Below the pieces are notes generated by a model. That model worked only from the letters and a program-made list of their open reading frames with translations, was not told the origin of the DNA and ran no database searches. From positions 124,001 through 188,000 of the forward strand of contig NZ_CP038437.2 in assembly GCF_008329985.2 (NCBI RefSeq): a DNA stretch of 64,000 nt. The letters are read 5' to 3'. Positions 16,759 through 27,679 of this stretch are shown piece by piece. The position numbers and the translations under genes were made by a program. Position 1 is the stretch's first letter, and every line of letters begins with the position of its first letter. The stretch is from Halomonas binhaiensis. GTDB lineage: Bacteria; Pseudomonadota; Gammaproteobacteria; Pseudomonadales; Halomonadaceae.

Positions 16759-18456
16759 ATGAATTCAAGTGCTCAAAATATGAAAAACCGCACCGGCGCT
16801 CCTAACCATGAGGTAGAAATTGTGATTGTTGGGGCGGGACCGGTTGGCCTGACGTTAGCGAACTATCTCGGAATGCGTGGCGTCAAGGTCATGGTTATCG
16901 AGAAACTTGACCAGCTGATCGACTATCCACGCGCCATTGGTATCGACGATGAATCTCTGAGAACCATCCAGGCCATCGGCCTGATTGATGACGTCCTACC
17001 CCACACCACGCCCTACCATTCGATGCGTTTCCTTACGCCGAAAGGCCGTTGCTTCGCCGATATTCAGCCGATGACCGATGAGTTTGGCTGGTCACGGCGC
17101 AATGCCTTCATTCAGCCCCAGGTAGATGCAGTACTACATAGTGGCCTGAGTCGCTACTCGGACGTCGAGGTGTTGTTTTCCCGCAGCGTGAACGGCATCG
17201 AACAGGATGAGGACGGTGTCGTTGTCAGCGTAGAAAACGAGCAGAAGCCGGGAGAAACCGAGAGCGTTCGAGCCAAGTACCTGGTGGCTTGCGACGGCGG
17301 CAATAGCTATGTGCGTCGGAGTCTGGATATTGGCTTTTATGGCAAGACAGCGCCGAACCAATGGATTGTCGTGGATATTGCCAAGGATCCCTTGGCGATC
17401 CCCAACGTTTATCTTTGCGCGGACCCTGTCAGGCCCTACGTCTCCGCCGCTCTTCCCCACGCTACCCGCCGCTTCGAGTTCATGGTGATGCCGGGCGAAA
17501 CTCAGGAGCAACTGAGTCAGCCGGAAAATATGAAGCGGCTGCTGAGTAGCGTACTTCCCAATCCCGACAATGTGGAACTGATCCGAAGTCGTGTCTACAC
17601 CCACAACGCGCGCCTGGCGGAGAGGTTTCGGGACAAACGCATTCTGCTGGCGGGTGATGCCGCCCATATCATGCCGGTATGGCAGGGTCAGGGCTACAAC
17701 AGCGGCATGCGAGATGCTTCCAACCTGGCCTGGAAGCTGGCGCTGGTCGTCAAGGGAAAGGCATCCCCCCATCTGCTTGATACCTACGAAGACGAACGCC
17801 GTGATCACGCCAAGGCAATGATCGACCTATCGGTCATGGCGGGTCATGTCCTGGCTCCGCCGAGGCGCTGGCAGGGTACCTTGCGGGACGGCATTTCCTG
17901 GTTGCTGAACTATGTACCGCCGGTGAAACGCTACTTCCTGGAGATGCGCTTCAAGCCGATGCCGAAGTACGAAAGAGGAGCTCAGGTGGAGGTGTCCCCG
18001 AAACCGAAGGGGCCGACACCGGTGGGCAAAATGTTCATCCAGCCTCGAGTGGATACAGAGCATGGTGAGGAAATGCTGCTCGATGATGTGATCGGATGCA
18101 ATTTCGCCTTTATCGCCTGGGGGGCTGATCCCACTTGGGGGCTGAACGAGGAGCAAGTGCGCTCATGGCGAGAGCTCGGCACCACATTCATTCAGGTGGT
18201 ACCGAGCTTTCAGTTGAAAGCGCCAAGTGATGTGAGCGATGGGGTTATTCGTATAGGCGACAGCCAGGGACGCTTGAAAGAGTGGTTCGGGCGTTTCCCA
18301 GCGTCCATTGCCGTGTTGCGTCCGGACCGCTTCGTTGGCGCCGTTGCCATCCCCCAAACGATCGGAGAGGTCTCCGATCGCTATCTCTCGGTCCTGGGTG
18401 TTGAGGCCGGTGATGCCATCCCTTCACGCGAGAATATCAACCTGGAGGTGGCTTGA
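16759..18456 (+). CDS. mhpA: 3-(3-hydroxyphenyl)propionate / 3-hydroxycinnamate hydroxylase
   Basis: The 565-residue FAD-dependent aromatic monooxygenase is a PheA/TfdB-type flavoprotein. It has [13 protein letters not shown] at about 23-35 (the FAD GxGxxG), a DG motif ([12 protein letters not shown]) near 180 and a [19 protein letters not shown] stretch near 303-321. It hydroxylates 3-(3-hydroxyphenyl)propionate or 3-hydroxycinnamate to the 2,3-dihydroxy compound, the first step of the pathway. It is the first gene of the operon and ends one base before mhpB starts. The length fits the E. coli enzyme (554). Confidence 0.93.
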   Translation: MNSSAQNMKNRTGAPNHEVEIVIVGAGPVGLTLANYLGMRGVKVMVIEKLDQLIDYPRAIGIDDESLRTIQAIGLIDDVLPHTTPYHSMRFLTPKGRCFADIQPMTDEFGWSRRNAFIQPQVDAVLHSGLSRYSDVEVLFSRSVNGIEQDEDGVVVSVENEQKPGETESVRAKYLVACDGGNSYVRRSLDIGFYGKTAPNQWIVVDIAKDPLAIPNVYLCADPVRPYVSAALPHATRRFEFMVMPGETQEQLSQPENMKRLLSSVLPNPDNVELIRSRVYTHNARLAERFRDKRILLAGDAAHIMPVWQGQGYNSGMRDASNLAWKLALVVKGKASPHLLDTYEDERRDHAKAMIDLSVMAGHVLAPPRRWQGTLRDGISWLLNYVPPVKRYFLEMRFKPMPKYERGAQVEVSPKPKGPTPVGKMFIQPRVDTEHGEEMLLDDVIGCNFAFIAWGADPTWGLNEEQVRSWRELGTTFIQVVPSFQLKAPSDVSDGVIRIGDSQGRLKEWFGRFPASIAVLRPDRFVGAVAIPQTIGEVSDRYLSVLGVEAGDAIPSRENINLEVA

Positions 18457-18457
18457 T

Positions 18458-19399
18458 ATGACGGCTTTGCTTCAGTGCCTTTCTCATACGCCGCTCATCG
18501 GCCACCTGGACCCAAGCCGAGAAGTACTTGACGAAGTGAACGACGTCATCGATTCGGCGGCCAGAAAAATCGCCGAATTCGATCCTGAACTGGTGATACT
18601 TTTCGCGCCGGATCACTACAACGGCTTCTTCTACGACATCATGCCGGCGTTCTGTGTCGGTACCCATGCCCATGCCATCGGGGATTTCGGCTCCGCAAAG
18701 GGTGATATTTACGTTCCTGAAGGACTGGCCGAAGGGCTCGCTATCCAGGCACTGGCCGACGGTGTGGATATTGCTGTTTCCCACAAGATGCAGGTGGATC
18801 ATGGCTTTGCCCAACCACTGCAGTTTCTGTTGGGAGGTCTGGATAAAACGCCGACCATCCCCGTTTTCATCAACTCGGTTGCTGTACCACTACCAGGATT
18901 CAAGCGTGCCCGTATTCTTGGTGAATCCGTAGGGCGATACGCCAAGTCACTGGGAAAGCGCACCCTCTTCATCGGTTCCGGTGGTCTGTCCCATCAGCCT
19001 CCCGTTCCAGAGCTCTCGACGGCCAGCAGCAACCTTCGTGATCGCTTGCTGGGAAGCGGGCGCGATCTGCCATTGGATGAGCGCGAAGCTCGTACTCAAC
19101 GTGTGATTGACGCCGCACGCAGGTTCGTTGACGACCAGAACTCGCTGCATCCGCTCAATCCTGAGTGGGACCAGAAGTTTCTTGAGCTGGTAGCGTCCGG
19201 CTGCATTGCCGACCTCGATGGAATGAGCAACGAAGCGCTTTCCGAGATGGCCGGAAAGTCTACCCACGAAGTGAAGACATGGGTCGCCGCCGGGGCGGCG
19301 CTATCGGCCTTTGGTCCCAGTCATGAAATGGATCGCTACTACCGCCCGATTCCTGAGTGGATTGCGGGCTTTGGTGCTCTCACTGTCAGAGCCGCGTGA
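18458..19399 (+). CDS. mhpB: 2,3-dihydroxyphenylpropionate 1,2-dioxygenase
   Basis: The 313-residue LigB-class extradiol dioxygenase has [17 protein letters not shown] near 45-60, carrying an Fe(II)-binding His, and a [14 protein letters not shown] stretch near 108 with the catalytic His. It cleaves the catechol ring next to the hydroxyls. The start at 18458 follows GGAGG by 8 bases and lies one base after the mhpA stop; a longer upstream frame would overlap mhpA and has no family match. The length equals E. coli MhpB (314). Confidence 0.93.
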   Translation: MTALLQCLSHTPLIGHLDPSREVLDEVNDVIDSAARKIAEFDPELVILFAPDHYNGFFYDIMPAFCVGTHAHAIGDFGSAKGDIYVPEGLAEGLAIQALADGVDIAVSHKMQVDHGFAQPLQFLLGGLDKTPTIPVFINSVAVPLPGFKRARILGESVGRYAKSLGKRTLFIGSGGLSHQPPVPELSTASSNLRDRLLGSGRDLPLDEREARTQRVIDAARRFVDDQNSLHPLNPEWDQKFLELVASGCIADLDGMSNEALSEMAGKSTHEVKTWVAAGAALSAFGPSHEMDRYYRPIPEWIAGFGALTVRAA

Positions 19400-19437
19400 C
19401 TTCATTGGTTACTCGATCAATTAGTTGGAGGTGCAGG

Positions 19438-20301
19438 ATGACGACACAAAAATGGACCGAAGAAGGGACCAGTCATTTCGTAAAGGTCCAAGAAGGTGAG
19501 CTGGAACTCAATATTCACTACAACGATGTGGGAGAGGGTGAAGAAACCATCGTCATGCTCCACGGCTCTGGGCCCGGTGCCAGCGGCTGGGCCAATTTCA
19601 ACCGTAATATCGAACCGTTTACCGATGCCGGCTACCGTGTCCTCCTCTTGGACTGCCCAGGATGGAGCAAGAGCGACTCCATTGTTTCCACGGGATCACG
19701 TTCGGACTTGAATGCCCGCGTGCTGAAGTCTGCCCTCGATGCCCTGGATATTCGCAAGGTTCACATCCTGGGCAATTCCATGGGTGGTCACAGCGCCGTG
19801 GCGTTCGCTCTGAGCTATCCCGATCGGGTGAGCAAACTCGTGCTGATGGGCGGAGGAACCGGTGGTGGAAGTATGTTCACACCGATGCCTGCCGAGGGGA
19901 TCAAGCGGCTGCAAAAACTTTATCGCGAGCCGACCCTCGATAATCTCAAAGAGATGATGGACATCTTCGTCTACGACACCAGCAGCCTCACCGAGGAGCT
20001 TTTCAAGACTCGCCTGGACAACATCCTGGCTCGCGAGGATCACCTGGTGAACTTCGTCAAGAGCAGCCAGGCCAATCCCAAACCCTTCCCGGATTTCGGC
20101 CCGCGCCTTGGCGAGATCGCCCATGAGAGCTTGATTATCTGGGGCCGGGATGACCGCTTTGTGCCCATGGATACGGGCTTAAGGCTTCTCAATGGACTTC
20201 AGCGAGCGGAGCTTCATATCTTCAACCGCTGCGGTCACTGGGCTCAATTCGAGCATGCGGACAAGTTCAATCGGTTGGTTCTGGACTTTCTTACGAACTG
20301 A
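19438..20301 (+). CDS. mhpC: 2-hydroxy-6-oxonona-2,4-dienedioate hydrolase
   Basis: The 287-residue alpha/beta hydrolase acts on a C-C bond. It has an oxyanion region [10 protein letters not shown] near 42, a nucleophile elbow GNSMGG near 111-116, an acid Asp in WGRDDRFVP near 235 and the catalytic His in [12 protein letters not shown] near 262. It splits the ring-fission product into 2-hydroxypentadienoate and succinate (or fumarate from the cinnamate branch). The start at 19438 has GGAGG 7 bases upstream. It sits third in the mhp operon. Confidence 0.93.
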   Translation: MTTQKWTEEGTSHFVKVQEGELELNIHYNDVGEGEETIVMLHGSGPGASGWANFNRNIEPFTDAGYRVLLLDCPGWSKSDSIVSTGSRSDLNARVLKSALDALDIRKVHILGNSMGGHSAVAFALSYPDRVSKLVLMGGGTGGGSMFTPMPAEGIKRLQKLYREPTLDNLKEMMDIFVYDTSSLTEELFKTRLDNILAREDHLVNFVKSSQANPKPFPDFGPRLGEIAHESLIIWGRDDRFVPMDTGLRLLNGLQRAELHIFNRCGHWAQFEHADKFNRLVLDFLTN

Positions 20302-20327
20302 GTTGACTGAGCCCAAGGGAGAATCCG

Positions 20328-21122
20328 ATGAGTGATATCTCGAAGTCATTGGCGGAGCTGGCGCAAGCGCTACGCCAAGCGGAACAAGATGGCGACCCGA
20401 TTGCGCCACTGCGCAAATCGATCGGCGAGGACAACGAACAGGATGCCTACGCGATCCAGCGGATCAATGTCGAGTACGCCCGAAAGAACGGTCGCCGCGT
20501 GGTCGGACGCAAGATCGGACTGACCAATGCCAAGGTCCAGGCCCAGCTTGGTGTGGATCAGCCGGATTTCGGCACCCTCTTTGCTGACATGGCCTACGGC
20601 GACAACGAAATTGTCCCGATCAAGCGCGTGACTCAGCCGAAGATTGAAGCCGAGATTGCCCTGATACTCGCGGAAGATCTACCCCATGCCGATACCAGCT
20701 TGGCGGACCTGGTCAGTGCGGTGGGGTGGGTCCTTCCGGCCCTGGAGATCGTGGGTAGCCGCATACGGGAGTGGGACATCAGGTTCGTGGATACCGTTGC
20801 CGACAATGCATCGAGCGGCAGCTTTGTCCTGGGCGGTCCGGCCCGACACTTGGCTGATACCGACCTGCGCAACAGCCAGATGCGTCTTCTCAAGAATGGG
20901 GAAGAAGTCTCGGTAGGCAGCGGCGCCGAGTGTCTTGGCAACCCCTTGAATGCGGCTGTGTGGCTGGCACGGAAAATGGCGAGTCTCGGTTCTCATCTGA
21001 AAAAGGGCGACCTCATCTTGACCGGCGCGCTAGGCCCCATGGTGCCGGTAGCTGCTGGCGATCATTTTGACGCGGTCATCGAAGGGATTGGACAAGTTGG
21101 CATCGCCTTCAGCGAGCAATGA
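20328..21122 (+). CDS. mhpD: 2-keto-4-pentenoate hydratase
   Basis: A 264-residue FAH-superfamily hydratase. [24 protein letters not shown] lies near 57-80 and the metal-site acid pair is seen in [15 protein letters not shown] near 103-117. It adds water to 2-hydroxypentadienoate to give 4-hydroxy-2-oxovalerate. The length matches MhpD (269). It starts 26 bases after mhpC behind AGGGAGA. Confidence 0.94.
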   Translation: MSDISKSLAELAQALRQAEQDGDPIAPLRKSIGEDNEQDAYAIQRINVEYARKNGRRVVGRKIGLTNAKVQAQLGVDQPDFGTLFADMAYGDNEIVPIKRVTQPKIEAEIALILAEDLPHADTSLADLVSAVGWVLPALEIVGSRIREWDIRFVDTVADNASSGSFVLGGPARHLADTDLRNSQMRLLKNGEEVSVGSGAECLGNPLNAAVWLARKMASLGSHLKKGDLILTGALGPMVPVAAGDHFDAVIEGIGQVGIAFSEQ

Positions 21123-21151
21123 TCTCACGCCGAATAACTGAGGTAACAACG

Positions 21152-22087
21152 ATGAGCACATCCCCCAAAGCTGCCATTATCGGATCCGGCAACATCGGCA
21201 CCGACCTGATGATCAAAATTCTGCGTACCAGCGATGTGCTGGAAATGGGTGTCGTTGTCGGGATTGATCCTGACTCCGATGGCCTGGCCCGCGCCCGGAA
21301 GATGGGAGTGGCCACCACCCACGAAGGTGTAGAAGGCCTCGTCAAGATGCCCGAATTCACCGATATCGAGGTCGTGTTCGATGCCACTTCAGCTGGCGCT
21401 CATTCATACAATGAACGTGTATTGCGTGAGCACAAGCCTGATATCCAGTTGATTGATCTGACTCCCGCAGCACTCGGTCCCTATTGCGTGCCTGTAGTGA
21501 ATCTCGAGCAGAACCTCAATCAGCGCAACGTGAACATGGTCACTTGTGGCGGCCAGGCCACCATTCCTGTCGTCGCGGCAGTGTCTCAGGTTGCCAAGGT
21601 CCACTATGCCGAGATTGTTGCGTCCATCTCTAGCCGGTCAGCGGGCCCTGGTACCCGGGCGAACATCGATGAATTCACCGAAACCACCTCGAAAGCCATC
21701 GAGTCAGTAGGCGGAGCACAGAAAGGCAAGGCCATTATTGTTCTGAATCCCGCTGAGCCACCTCTTCTGATGCGCGATACCGTCTACGTGCTATCCGAGC
21801 TCGCCGACAGGGAAAAGGTCGCCGCCTCTATTGAAGAAATGGTGCAGGCGGTGGGCCGTTACGTGCCTGGCTATCGCCTCAAGCAGGAAGTTCAGTTCGA
21901 ACAGATTCCCGATGACGCCCCGATCAATGTGCCCGGTGTAGGCAAGGTGAGTGGGCTCAAGACTTCGGTGTACATCGAAGTGGAAGGCGCTGCTCACTAC
22001 CTGCCTGCCTACGCAGGCAACCTCGACATCATGACTTCCGCTGCCCTGGCAACGGCGGAGCGCCTGGTTGCAGGTCAAGGGAACTAA
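21152..22087 (+). CDS. mhpF: acetaldehyde dehydrogenase (acylating)
   Basis: The 311-residue protein is a DmpF/MhpF-type enzyme. The NAD motif [14 protein letters not shown] is at about 10-23. The catalytic Cys is in [11 protein letters not shown] at about 130. It converts acetaldehyde and CoA to acetyl-CoA, taking the aldehyde directly from the aldolase MhpE through an internal channel in the known complex. The start at 21152 follows GAGGT; an ATG at 21119 overlapping the mhpD stop lacks family sequence. MhpF before MhpE is the E. coli order. Confidence 0.95.
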   Translation: MSTSPKAAIIGSGNIGTDLMIKILRTSDVLEMGVVVGIDPDSDGLARARKMGVATTHEGVEGLVKMPEFTDIEVVFDATSAGAHSYNERVLREHKPDIQLIDLTPAALGPYCVPVVNLEQNLNQRNVNMVTCGGQATIPVVAAVSQVAKVHYAEIVASISSRSAGPGTRANIDEFTETTSKAIESVGGAQKGKAIIVLNPAEPPLLMRDTVYVLSELADREKVAASIEEMVQAVGRYVPGYRLKQEVQFEQIPDDAPINVPGVGKVSGLKTSVYIEVEGAAHYLPAYAGNLDIMTSAALATAERLVAGQGN

Positions 22088-22099
22088 GGAGACAGCGAC

Positions 22100-23122
22100 A
22101 TGAATTTCATCCCTGAAAAGAAACTCTACATCTCCGATGTCACCCTGCGAGATGGCAGCCATGCCGTCCGCCACCAGTACTCTGTGGACGATGTGCAAAG
22201 GATCGCTCGCGCGCTGGATCTGGCCAAGGTTGATTCCATCGAGGTGGCACATGGCGATGGCCTCCAAGGGGCTAGCTTCAACTACGGCTTTGGTGCCCAC
22301 ACCGATCTGGAGTGGATCGAGGCGGTGGCCGATGTGGTGAAACATGCCACTATCGCCACGCTGCTGCTCCCGGGCATCGGCACTATCGAAAACCTCAAGG
22401 ATGCCTACCAGGCCGGTGCCCGTACTGTGCGCATCGCTACGCACTGCACTGAAGCTGATGTGTCCCGTCAGCATATCGAGTCTGCGCGCAAGCTTGGCAT
22501 GGACACCGTTGGCTTTCTGATGATGAGCCATATGCAGACGCCCACTGGCCTTGCCGAGCAAGCCAAGCTGATGGAGGGCTACGGCGCGAACTGCATCTAT
22601 GTGGTGGATTCGGGCGGTGCCATGACCATGGCGGATGTCCGCGAACGCTTTCGCGCTGTCAAGGACGCCTTGGATCCTGCCACCGAAACCGGCATTCATG
22701 CCCACCACAACCTCAGCCTTGGGGTAGCCAATTCCATCGTCGCCGTGGAAGAAGGCTGTGATCGGATCGATGCGTCGCTGGCGGGCCAAGGCGCGGGTGC
22801 CGGCAATGCGCCTCTGGAGGCCTGCATTGCCGTGTTCGATAAGCTGGGCTGGGAGCACGGTACCGACCTTTACACCTTGCTGGATGCCGCTGACGACATT
22901 GTTCGCCCCCTCCAGGACCGTCCCGTTCGGGTGGACAGGGAAACCTTGGCCCTTGGATATGCAGGTGTCTATTCGAGCTTCCTGCGCCACGCCGAGATGG
23001 CCGCCGAGCGATACGGGCTCAAGACCGTCGATATCCTCGTCGAACTTGGCAAGCGTCGGATGGTGGGTGGCCAAGAAGACATGATCGTCGATGTAGCGCT
23101 CGATCTACTCAAGTCGCAGTGA
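22100..23122 (+). CDS. mhpE: 4-hydroxy-2-oxovalerate aldolase
   Basis: A 340-residue DmpG/MhpE-type class II aldolase of the HMGL-like superfamily. The metal and catalytic segment [15 protein letters not shown] is near 13-27 and the metal-binding His pair [11 protein letters not shown] near 195-205. It splits 4-hydroxy-2-oxovalerate into pyruvate and acetaldehyde. It begins 12 bases after mhpF, consistent with the tight complex of the two. Confidence 0.95.
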   Translation: MNFIPEKKLYISDVTLRDGSHAVRHQYSVDDVQRIARALDLAKVDSIEVAHGDGLQGASFNYGFGAHTDLEWIEAVADVVKHATIATLLLPGIGTIENLKDAYQAGARTVRIATHCTEADVSRQHIESARKLGMDTVGFLMMSHMQTPTGLAEQAKLMEGYGANCIYVVDSGGAMTMADVRERFRAVKDALDPATETGIHAHHNLSLGVANSIVAVEEGCDRIDASLAGQGAGAGNAPLEACIAVFDKLGWEHGTDLYTLLDAADDIVRPLQDRPVRVDRETLALGYAGVYSSFLRHAEMAAERYGLKTVDILVELGKRRMVGGQEDMIVDVALDLLKSQ

Positions 23123-23169
23123 GGACGACCTAGTCCCCCACCTTCATCAAAGAAAACGGTACCTAAACA

Positions 23170-24459
23170 ATGCCAACAAAAAATATTACTGGCACCACAC
23201 AACAGGCATCGGCCACGCCGGCGCGTACTTGGGTAACGATCGCCCTGTGTTTCATGGTGGCCTTGCTCGAAGGCTGGGATCTCCAGGCACCGGGTATCGC
23301 AGCTCAAGGAATGACAGCTGTCTTCGGGCTCGACCAGATGGCCATTGGCTGGGTTTTCAGTATTGGCATCTTCGGGCTGCTTCCGGGCGCCTTGATGGGT
23401 GGCCGGCTCGCTGACAAGTTTGGCCGCAAGATATTGCTGATCATGGCGGTGGCCATCTTCGGGCTATTTTCGGTGGCTACAGTCTACGCCTGGAACCTCA
23501 GCACGTTGCTCATTGCCCGCCTTCTCACAGGCATTGGTTTGGGGATGGCCTTGCCGAACTTGATTGCGCTCACATCCGAAGCGGTGGGAGAGCGGATGCG
23601 CGGTTTTGCCGTCAGCTTGATGTACTGTGGTGTACCGCTGGGCGCGGCCTTGGCCGCCACCGTTGGTATCGCCGGCTTCGAGGAGACGTGGAAGATCGTC
23701 TTCATTGTGGGAGGAATCACTCCGCTGATGATCATCCCGATGCTGGCTTTCTACTTACCTGAATCGGCTGCCTTTCAGTCCCAGCGTAATCAGAGCGGCC
23801 AGTCCGAGGCATCTGCCACTGCCTGGCGCAATCTATTCAGCGATGGGATGGCGGCTCCTACTCTAATGCTCTGGAGCTCCTACTTCTTCACCCTTTTCGT
23901 CGTGTACATGTTGATTAATTGGCTCCCCAGTCTTCTGGTCGAACAGGGCATGACATCAGCGGACGCCAGCTGGGTCATGTTCTCCTTCCAAATAGGTGCA
24001 GTGGTCGGCACCTTGGCGCTGGGCGCGCTGATCGGGCGGTTACCCGCCATGGCGCTGGCTGTGCTTATCTACCTCGGTATCTTCAGCGCCCTGATTGCAC
24101 TGGCCCTGGCAGGCCAGCTCACCAGCATGATGACAGCGGGCTTTATGGTCGGTCTCTTTGCCACCGGCGGGCAATGTGTTCTCTATGCTCTGGCGCCCAT
24201 GTTCTATCACACACGCTTGCGTGCTACTGGGGTCGGCACTGCGGTGGCCGTAGGTCGACTCGGTGCGATGGGAGGCCCTCTGGTTGCCGGACAAATGCTG
24301 GCAGTGGGCGCAGGGACAGTTGGTGTGATGGTGGCGACAGGGCCCGGCATTCTTATCGCCGGCTGTGCAGTTTTCAAATTGCTGAAGGGAATAAGCCCTA
24401 CCGGTACCGAGGGTAACCAGGAGGCGTTTTCAACAATAAGCGCAAATGGAAAAGGGTGA
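23170..24459 (+). CDS. mhpT: 3-hydroxyphenylpropionate MFS transporter
   Basis: The 429-residue MFS carrier of the aromatic acid:H+ symporter family starts with CFMVALLEGWDLQAPGIA, the DxxD-like helix-1 signature of that family. It continues with GALMGGRLADKFGRK (motif A) near 78-92. It should import 3-(3-hydroxyphenyl)propionate at the inner membrane. It closes the mhp operon 47 bases after mhpE, behind AAAGAAAACGG. The last 20 residues are hydrophilic. The substrate is inferred from position. Confidence 0.87.
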   Translation: MPTKNITGTTQQASATPARTWVTIALCFMVALLEGWDLQAPGIAAQGMTAVFGLDQMAIGWVFSIGIFGLLPGALMGGRLADKFGRKILLIMAVAIFGLFSVATVYAWNLSTLLIARLLTGIGLGMALPNLIALTSEAVGERMRGFAVSLMYCGVPLGAALAATVGIAGFEETWKIVFIVGGITPLMIIPMLAFYLPESAAFQSQRNQSGQSEASATAWRNLFSDGMAAPTLMLWSSYFFTLFVVYMLINWLPSLLVEQGMTSADASWVMFSFQIGAVVGTLALGALIGRLPAMALAVLIYLGIFSALIALALAGQLTSMMTAGFMVGLFATGGQCVLYALAPMFYHTRLRATGVGTAVAVGRLGAMGGPLVAGQMLAVGAGTVGVMVATGPGILIAGCAVFKLLKGISPTGTEGNQEAFSTISANGKG

Positions 24460-24533
24460 ACCTATAAAGCGGTGGCCTGAATTGTCATGAACCAAATTGA
24501 TTTGAAGAAAAATAAACAAGGGATTTAAGTAGA

Positions 24534-25523
24534 ATGAAATATAAAAATGTTGTTTCCACATTGTTCGCGTTATCAGCATTGCTCCCCGGTATCGTATATG
24601 CACAAGAGGAAAACCTCGAGTCCCAAGCGACAGATACCAACACTCGGGTAATCATGCTTGGTACAGGGTCACCAAACTTTCGAGCGGATCGTGCAGGCCA
24701 AGCTATTCTCGTGGTAGTCGACAAGAACCTTTATCTCTTCGATGCGGGCCCTGGTTACATGAAGAACCTCAATGCCTTTTCGGGAGAGGACTTCATGCCA
24801 CCGGATATAAACTACGATAGCGGTTCAGATTATTCCAACAGCACTGTATATGGAGCGATGAACAAGCTCTTCATTACCCATTTGGATTCCGACCACGTGC
24901 TCGGTGTGGATGAAATGCTCTTTCGTCCCTGGGTAATGGGGCGTGATCAGCCTGTAGCTATCGTGGGGCCCCATGGTACTCAGAAACTGGTTGATGGATT
25001 GCTCGAATCCTACCAAGCGGATATCCACCATAGAATTGAAGGGAGTCAGCCAGCGAATACGACGGGTTACAAGGCACAAGTTACCGAAATTGATGATTTG
25101 CAGGTTGTCCATGAGGATGAACTTGTCACTGTGACGGCCTTTCCTGTTCTCCATGGTAGCTGGCAGCATGGAGAGGCATTTGGCTATCGTATCGAGACGC
25201 CGGATAAGGTTGTAGTGATAAGTGGCGATACGCGTCAGTCTGAGTCGCTCTACGATTACTATCGTGGGGCCGATATACTCATTCATGAAGTGATGAGTGA
25301 TGTCGGGTTGTCGAGGTTAAGCCAGGATTGGCAAGACTATATGTATCATGCGCACACCAGCACCCGGCAGTTGGCAGAAATTGCCGAAGCCGTCAATCCT
25401 GGACTGCTTGTCATGACGCATCCGCTGTATTTTGGGCAGTCGGATGAACAAATCAGGGAAGAGATGACTGGCTTCTATGATGGTGATTTTGTGCTTGCCG
25501 AAGATCTTGATGTTTATGAATAG
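24534..25523 (+). CDS. exported metallo-beta-lactamase-fold hydrolase
   Basis: The 329-residue protein has a signal peptide of about 23 residues (ends VYA-QE). The fold is RNase Z/arylsulfatase-like metallo-beta-lactamase: GTGSPNFRADRAGQ near 43-56, then ITHLDSDH at 114-121, His207 in PVLHG, Asp232 in ISGDT and His296 in MTHPLYFG. In the usual HxHxDH motif the second His is here Asp118 (HxDxDH), so the first metal site may be altered. It acts in the periplasm; the substrate is unknown. Base composition is visibly more AT-rich than the mhp genes before it, which hints at separate acquisition. Confidence 0.8.
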   Translation: MKYKNVVSTLFALSALLPGIVYAQEENLESQATDTNTRVIMLGTGSPNFRADRAGQAILVVVDKNLYLFDAGPGYMKNLNAFSGEDFMPPDINYDSGSDYSNSTVYGAMNKLFITHLDSDHVLGVDEMLFRPWVMGRDQPVAIVGPHGTQKLVDGLLESYQADIHHRIEGSQPANTTGYKAQVTEIDDLQVVHEDELVTVTAFPVLHGSWQHGEAFGYRIETPDKVVVISGDTRQSESLYDYYRGADILIHEVMSDVGLSRLSQDWQDYMYHAHTSTRQLAEIAEAVNPGLLVMTHPLYFGQSDEQIREEMTGFYDGDFVLAEDLDVYE

Positions 25524-25694
25524 CTATCGGAATCCTTGCTCAGAAAAAAGCACCACTACATAACTGCTGGCAGCTAAATCATCCATGCCGTTTGGAAGAA
25601 GGTGGGTATTCAGCCTTGAAGGTAGCCAGCGTAGTGGTTCACTGGCTCTGGACAAGAATTTCGCATCAAACAAGCACGAAAGCTGCCGATGAAC

Positions 25695-25727
25695 GTGCCA
25701 CCAGGGCTTGACCGCCCTGTGTGGCAC
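25695..25727. terminator. long two-tier hairpin between convergent genes
   Basis: GTGCCAC and GTGGCAC enclose CAGGGC-TTGACC-GCCCTG, giving 13 pairs with one extra base. There is no T run, but the place between two convergent 3' ends suits a terminator or 3'-end stabiliser. A 75-codon frame across it on the - strand (25524-25751) is not supported. Confidence 0.5.
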
Positions 25728-25754
25728 ATAGGAACTACCTGATGACGTCACGCT

Positions 25755-27395
25755 TCAGGCGCGCATACGCCGCAGTTCGCCATTCAGCGCTTTGATGATG
25801 GAGTAACACATCAACAGCATCACGATGGAGAAGGGAATCGCGGTTGCCGTTACGCCGGCCTGAAGTGCCGACAGGCCACCGCCGAGCAGCAGCACGATGG
25901 CGACCAAGCCTTCCACTGTCGCCCAGAACATTCGCTGAGGCCTGGGGGCATCTATCTTGCCGCCTGCTGTGATGGTATCGATGACCAGAGAGCCGGAATC
26001 CGAAGAGGTAACAAAGAAGATCAGCGCCAGAATGATGCCAAGGGTGGACATCAGGCCAGTCATCGGCAGCTTGTCCAGCATTCCGAAAAGCGCCAATTCG
26101 GGTCTGTAGTTATCGATAACGTATTCCTTTACCAGGCTGCTGGAAGGATCTGCATAGAGCTGATCCAGCGCGATGCCGCCGAAGACGCCCATCCATACAA
26201 AAATGAACAGGCTGGGAATCAGCAATACACAGATCACGAACTCGCGAATGGTGCGGCCGCGTGACACCCTGGCAATGAACATGCCGACAAACGGTGCCCA
26301 ACTGACCCACCAGGCCCAGTAGAAGACGGTCCACGCCTGACGGTAGCTGGCATCATCGCGGCCGAAGGGAGCAGATAGCGGGATGAAGTCCTTCACGTAG
26401 GTCTCCAGGCCTGTCCAGAACCCGCTCAACCCCACCAGGGTCGGGCCGGCGAACAGCACGAAGAAGAAGAACAGTACCGCGAGAACCATGTTGATCTCGG
26501 ACAGCTTTTTCACACCGCCTTCAAGTCCTCGCCAGACCGACACCAGGGCCACTGCCGTCACCAGCATAATCACGATGACCTGGGTGGTGGTGGTGACGTC
26601 CAGGCCAAAGATGAAATTCATTCCCGCATTGGCCTGCTTGGCGCCGAGGCCGAGTGCAGTAGCCAGCCCGAACAGGGTGGAAAACACGGCGAGGATGTCG
26701 ATCACATGTCCCCACCAGCCCCAGACACGCTCTCCCAGGATAGGGAAGAAGGCTGAACGGATGGAGAAGGGAAGCCCCTTGTTATAGGAGAAAATGGCCA
26801 GCGCCAATGCCATGACTACATAGACGGCCCAACCATGTATGCCCCAATGGAGAAACGTGCCGGCAAGGCCCAGGGCACTGGCCTCGGGAATGGCCTCCGG
26901 ATTCAAGCTTCCATCCGCTCCGAAAGGAGATGTCACGCCCAGTGGCAGGGACACGTTGGCGTGATATACCGGCTCCAGTACGCTGAAGAACAGTAGCCCG
27001 ATACCGATGCCGGCAGTGAACAGCATGGCGAACCAGGACAGGTAACTGTGTTCTGGCCGGGCGTCAGGTCCTCCCAATCTGATCGATCCATAGGGAAGGA
27101 CGACAAGCGCAACACAGAACAGGATGAAGAAGTCCACGATACTCATGAAGTACCAGTCCAGCGTGCCCGTCGCGAAGCTGACAATGGACTGGAAGATGCT
27201 GCCTGCCTGTTCCGGGAACAGCAGGGTGAGCACGATGAAAACGAGTGAAGCAAGCGCCGATATAACGAAGACACGATTGTGGATATCGAAACCGACGGGG
27301 CCTAGCTGCCCCACAATGTTGTCCTGGCCGACAGTGTAATCCGTATGCATGTCACTGATCATAGGAGGCGACTTGGGGTCGCTCGACGTCGTCAT
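25755..27395 (-). CDS. BCCT-family betaine/carnitine/choline transporter
   Basis: The 546-residue carrier has 12 membrane helices. Family signatures seen are GIGIGLLFFSVLEPVYH near 130 (the Gly-rich helix 3), GWAVYVVMALALA near 190, and the helix-8 tryptophan box with WWVSWAPFVGMFIARVSRG near 362. Helix 8 supplies the aromatic cage for quaternary ammonium groups. The N-terminal extension of about 40 residues is hydrophilic. It takes up a betaine-type compound at the inner membrane using Na+ or H+. It lies downstream of the tmpA/tmpB-like genes on the same strand, after a broken choline-sulfatase gene, so quaternary ammonium substrates are likely. Confidence 0.92.
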   Translation of the reverse strand: MTTSSDPKSPPMISDMHTDYTVGQDNIVGQLGPVGFDIHNRVFVISALASLVFIVLTLLFPEQAGSIFQSIVSFATGTLDWYFMSIVDFFILFCVALVVLPYGSIRLGGPDARPEHSYLSWFAMLFTAGIGIGLLFFSVLEPVYHANVSLPLGVTSPFGADGSLNPEAIPEASALGLAGTFLHWGIHGWAVYVVMALALAIFSYNKGLPFSIRSAFFPILGERVWGWWGHVIDILAVFSTLFGLATALGLGAKQANAGMNFIFGLDVTTTTQVIVIMLVTAVALVSVWRGLEGGVKKLSEINMVLAVLFFFFVLFAGPTLVGLSGFWTGLETYVKDFIPLSAPFGRDDASYRQAWTVFYWAWWVSWAPFVGMFIARVSRGRTIREFVICVLLIPSLFIFVWMGVFGGIALDQLYADPSSSLVKEYVIDNYRPELALFGMLDKLPMTGLMSTLGIILALIFFVTSSDSGSLVIDTITAGGKIDAPRPQRMFWATVEGLVAIVLLLGGGLSALQAGVTATAIPFSIVMLLMCYSIIKALNGELRRMRA

Positions 27396-27557
27396 GAGGT
27401 ATGTCCCGTTGTTGTAATAGTCTGAATGTTAAAGATTTTCATGCTGGTAGTCTAAAGGTGTCGTGTCATGGAATCACTGTTCATTTCTTGATGCCCTTGT
27501 GGAGTAGGAGGGTGCCACTCAGGTCGATGAAATTGATGTCAGCTGCCAGCAACTCCA

Positions 27558-27679
27558 TGTTGGGGTGATTGAAAGGGTTGTGTGCTTGAAAGGGTTGTGT
27601 GCTTGAAAGGTTAGGGTGCCTGAAAGGTCGGGGGGCTTGAAAGGTTTGGGGTGATCGAAAGGTTTGGGGTAAACGAAAG
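27558..27679. repeat. degenerate 17-18 bp tandem repeat
   Basis: Six to seven copies of a unit like CTTGAAAGGTTTGGGGTG, with conserved TGAAAGG cores. The array begins where the choline-sulfatase homology ends and seems to have replaced the rest of that gene. Confidence 0.75.

Noticed and set aside
21791..23074. 427-codon open frame antisense to mhpF/mhpE
   Set aside because: It is His/Gly/Arg-rich without any family motif; mhpF and mhpE on the other strand are certain.
25524..25751. 75-codon - strand frame between the convergent MBL and BCCT genes
   Set aside because: It crosses a strong hairpin and overlaps the BCCT end; no motif was recognised. A remnant of a mobile element is possible but not shown.
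27558..27679. CRISPR array
   Set aside because: The units are contiguous and degenerate with no spacers, and no cas genes are present.
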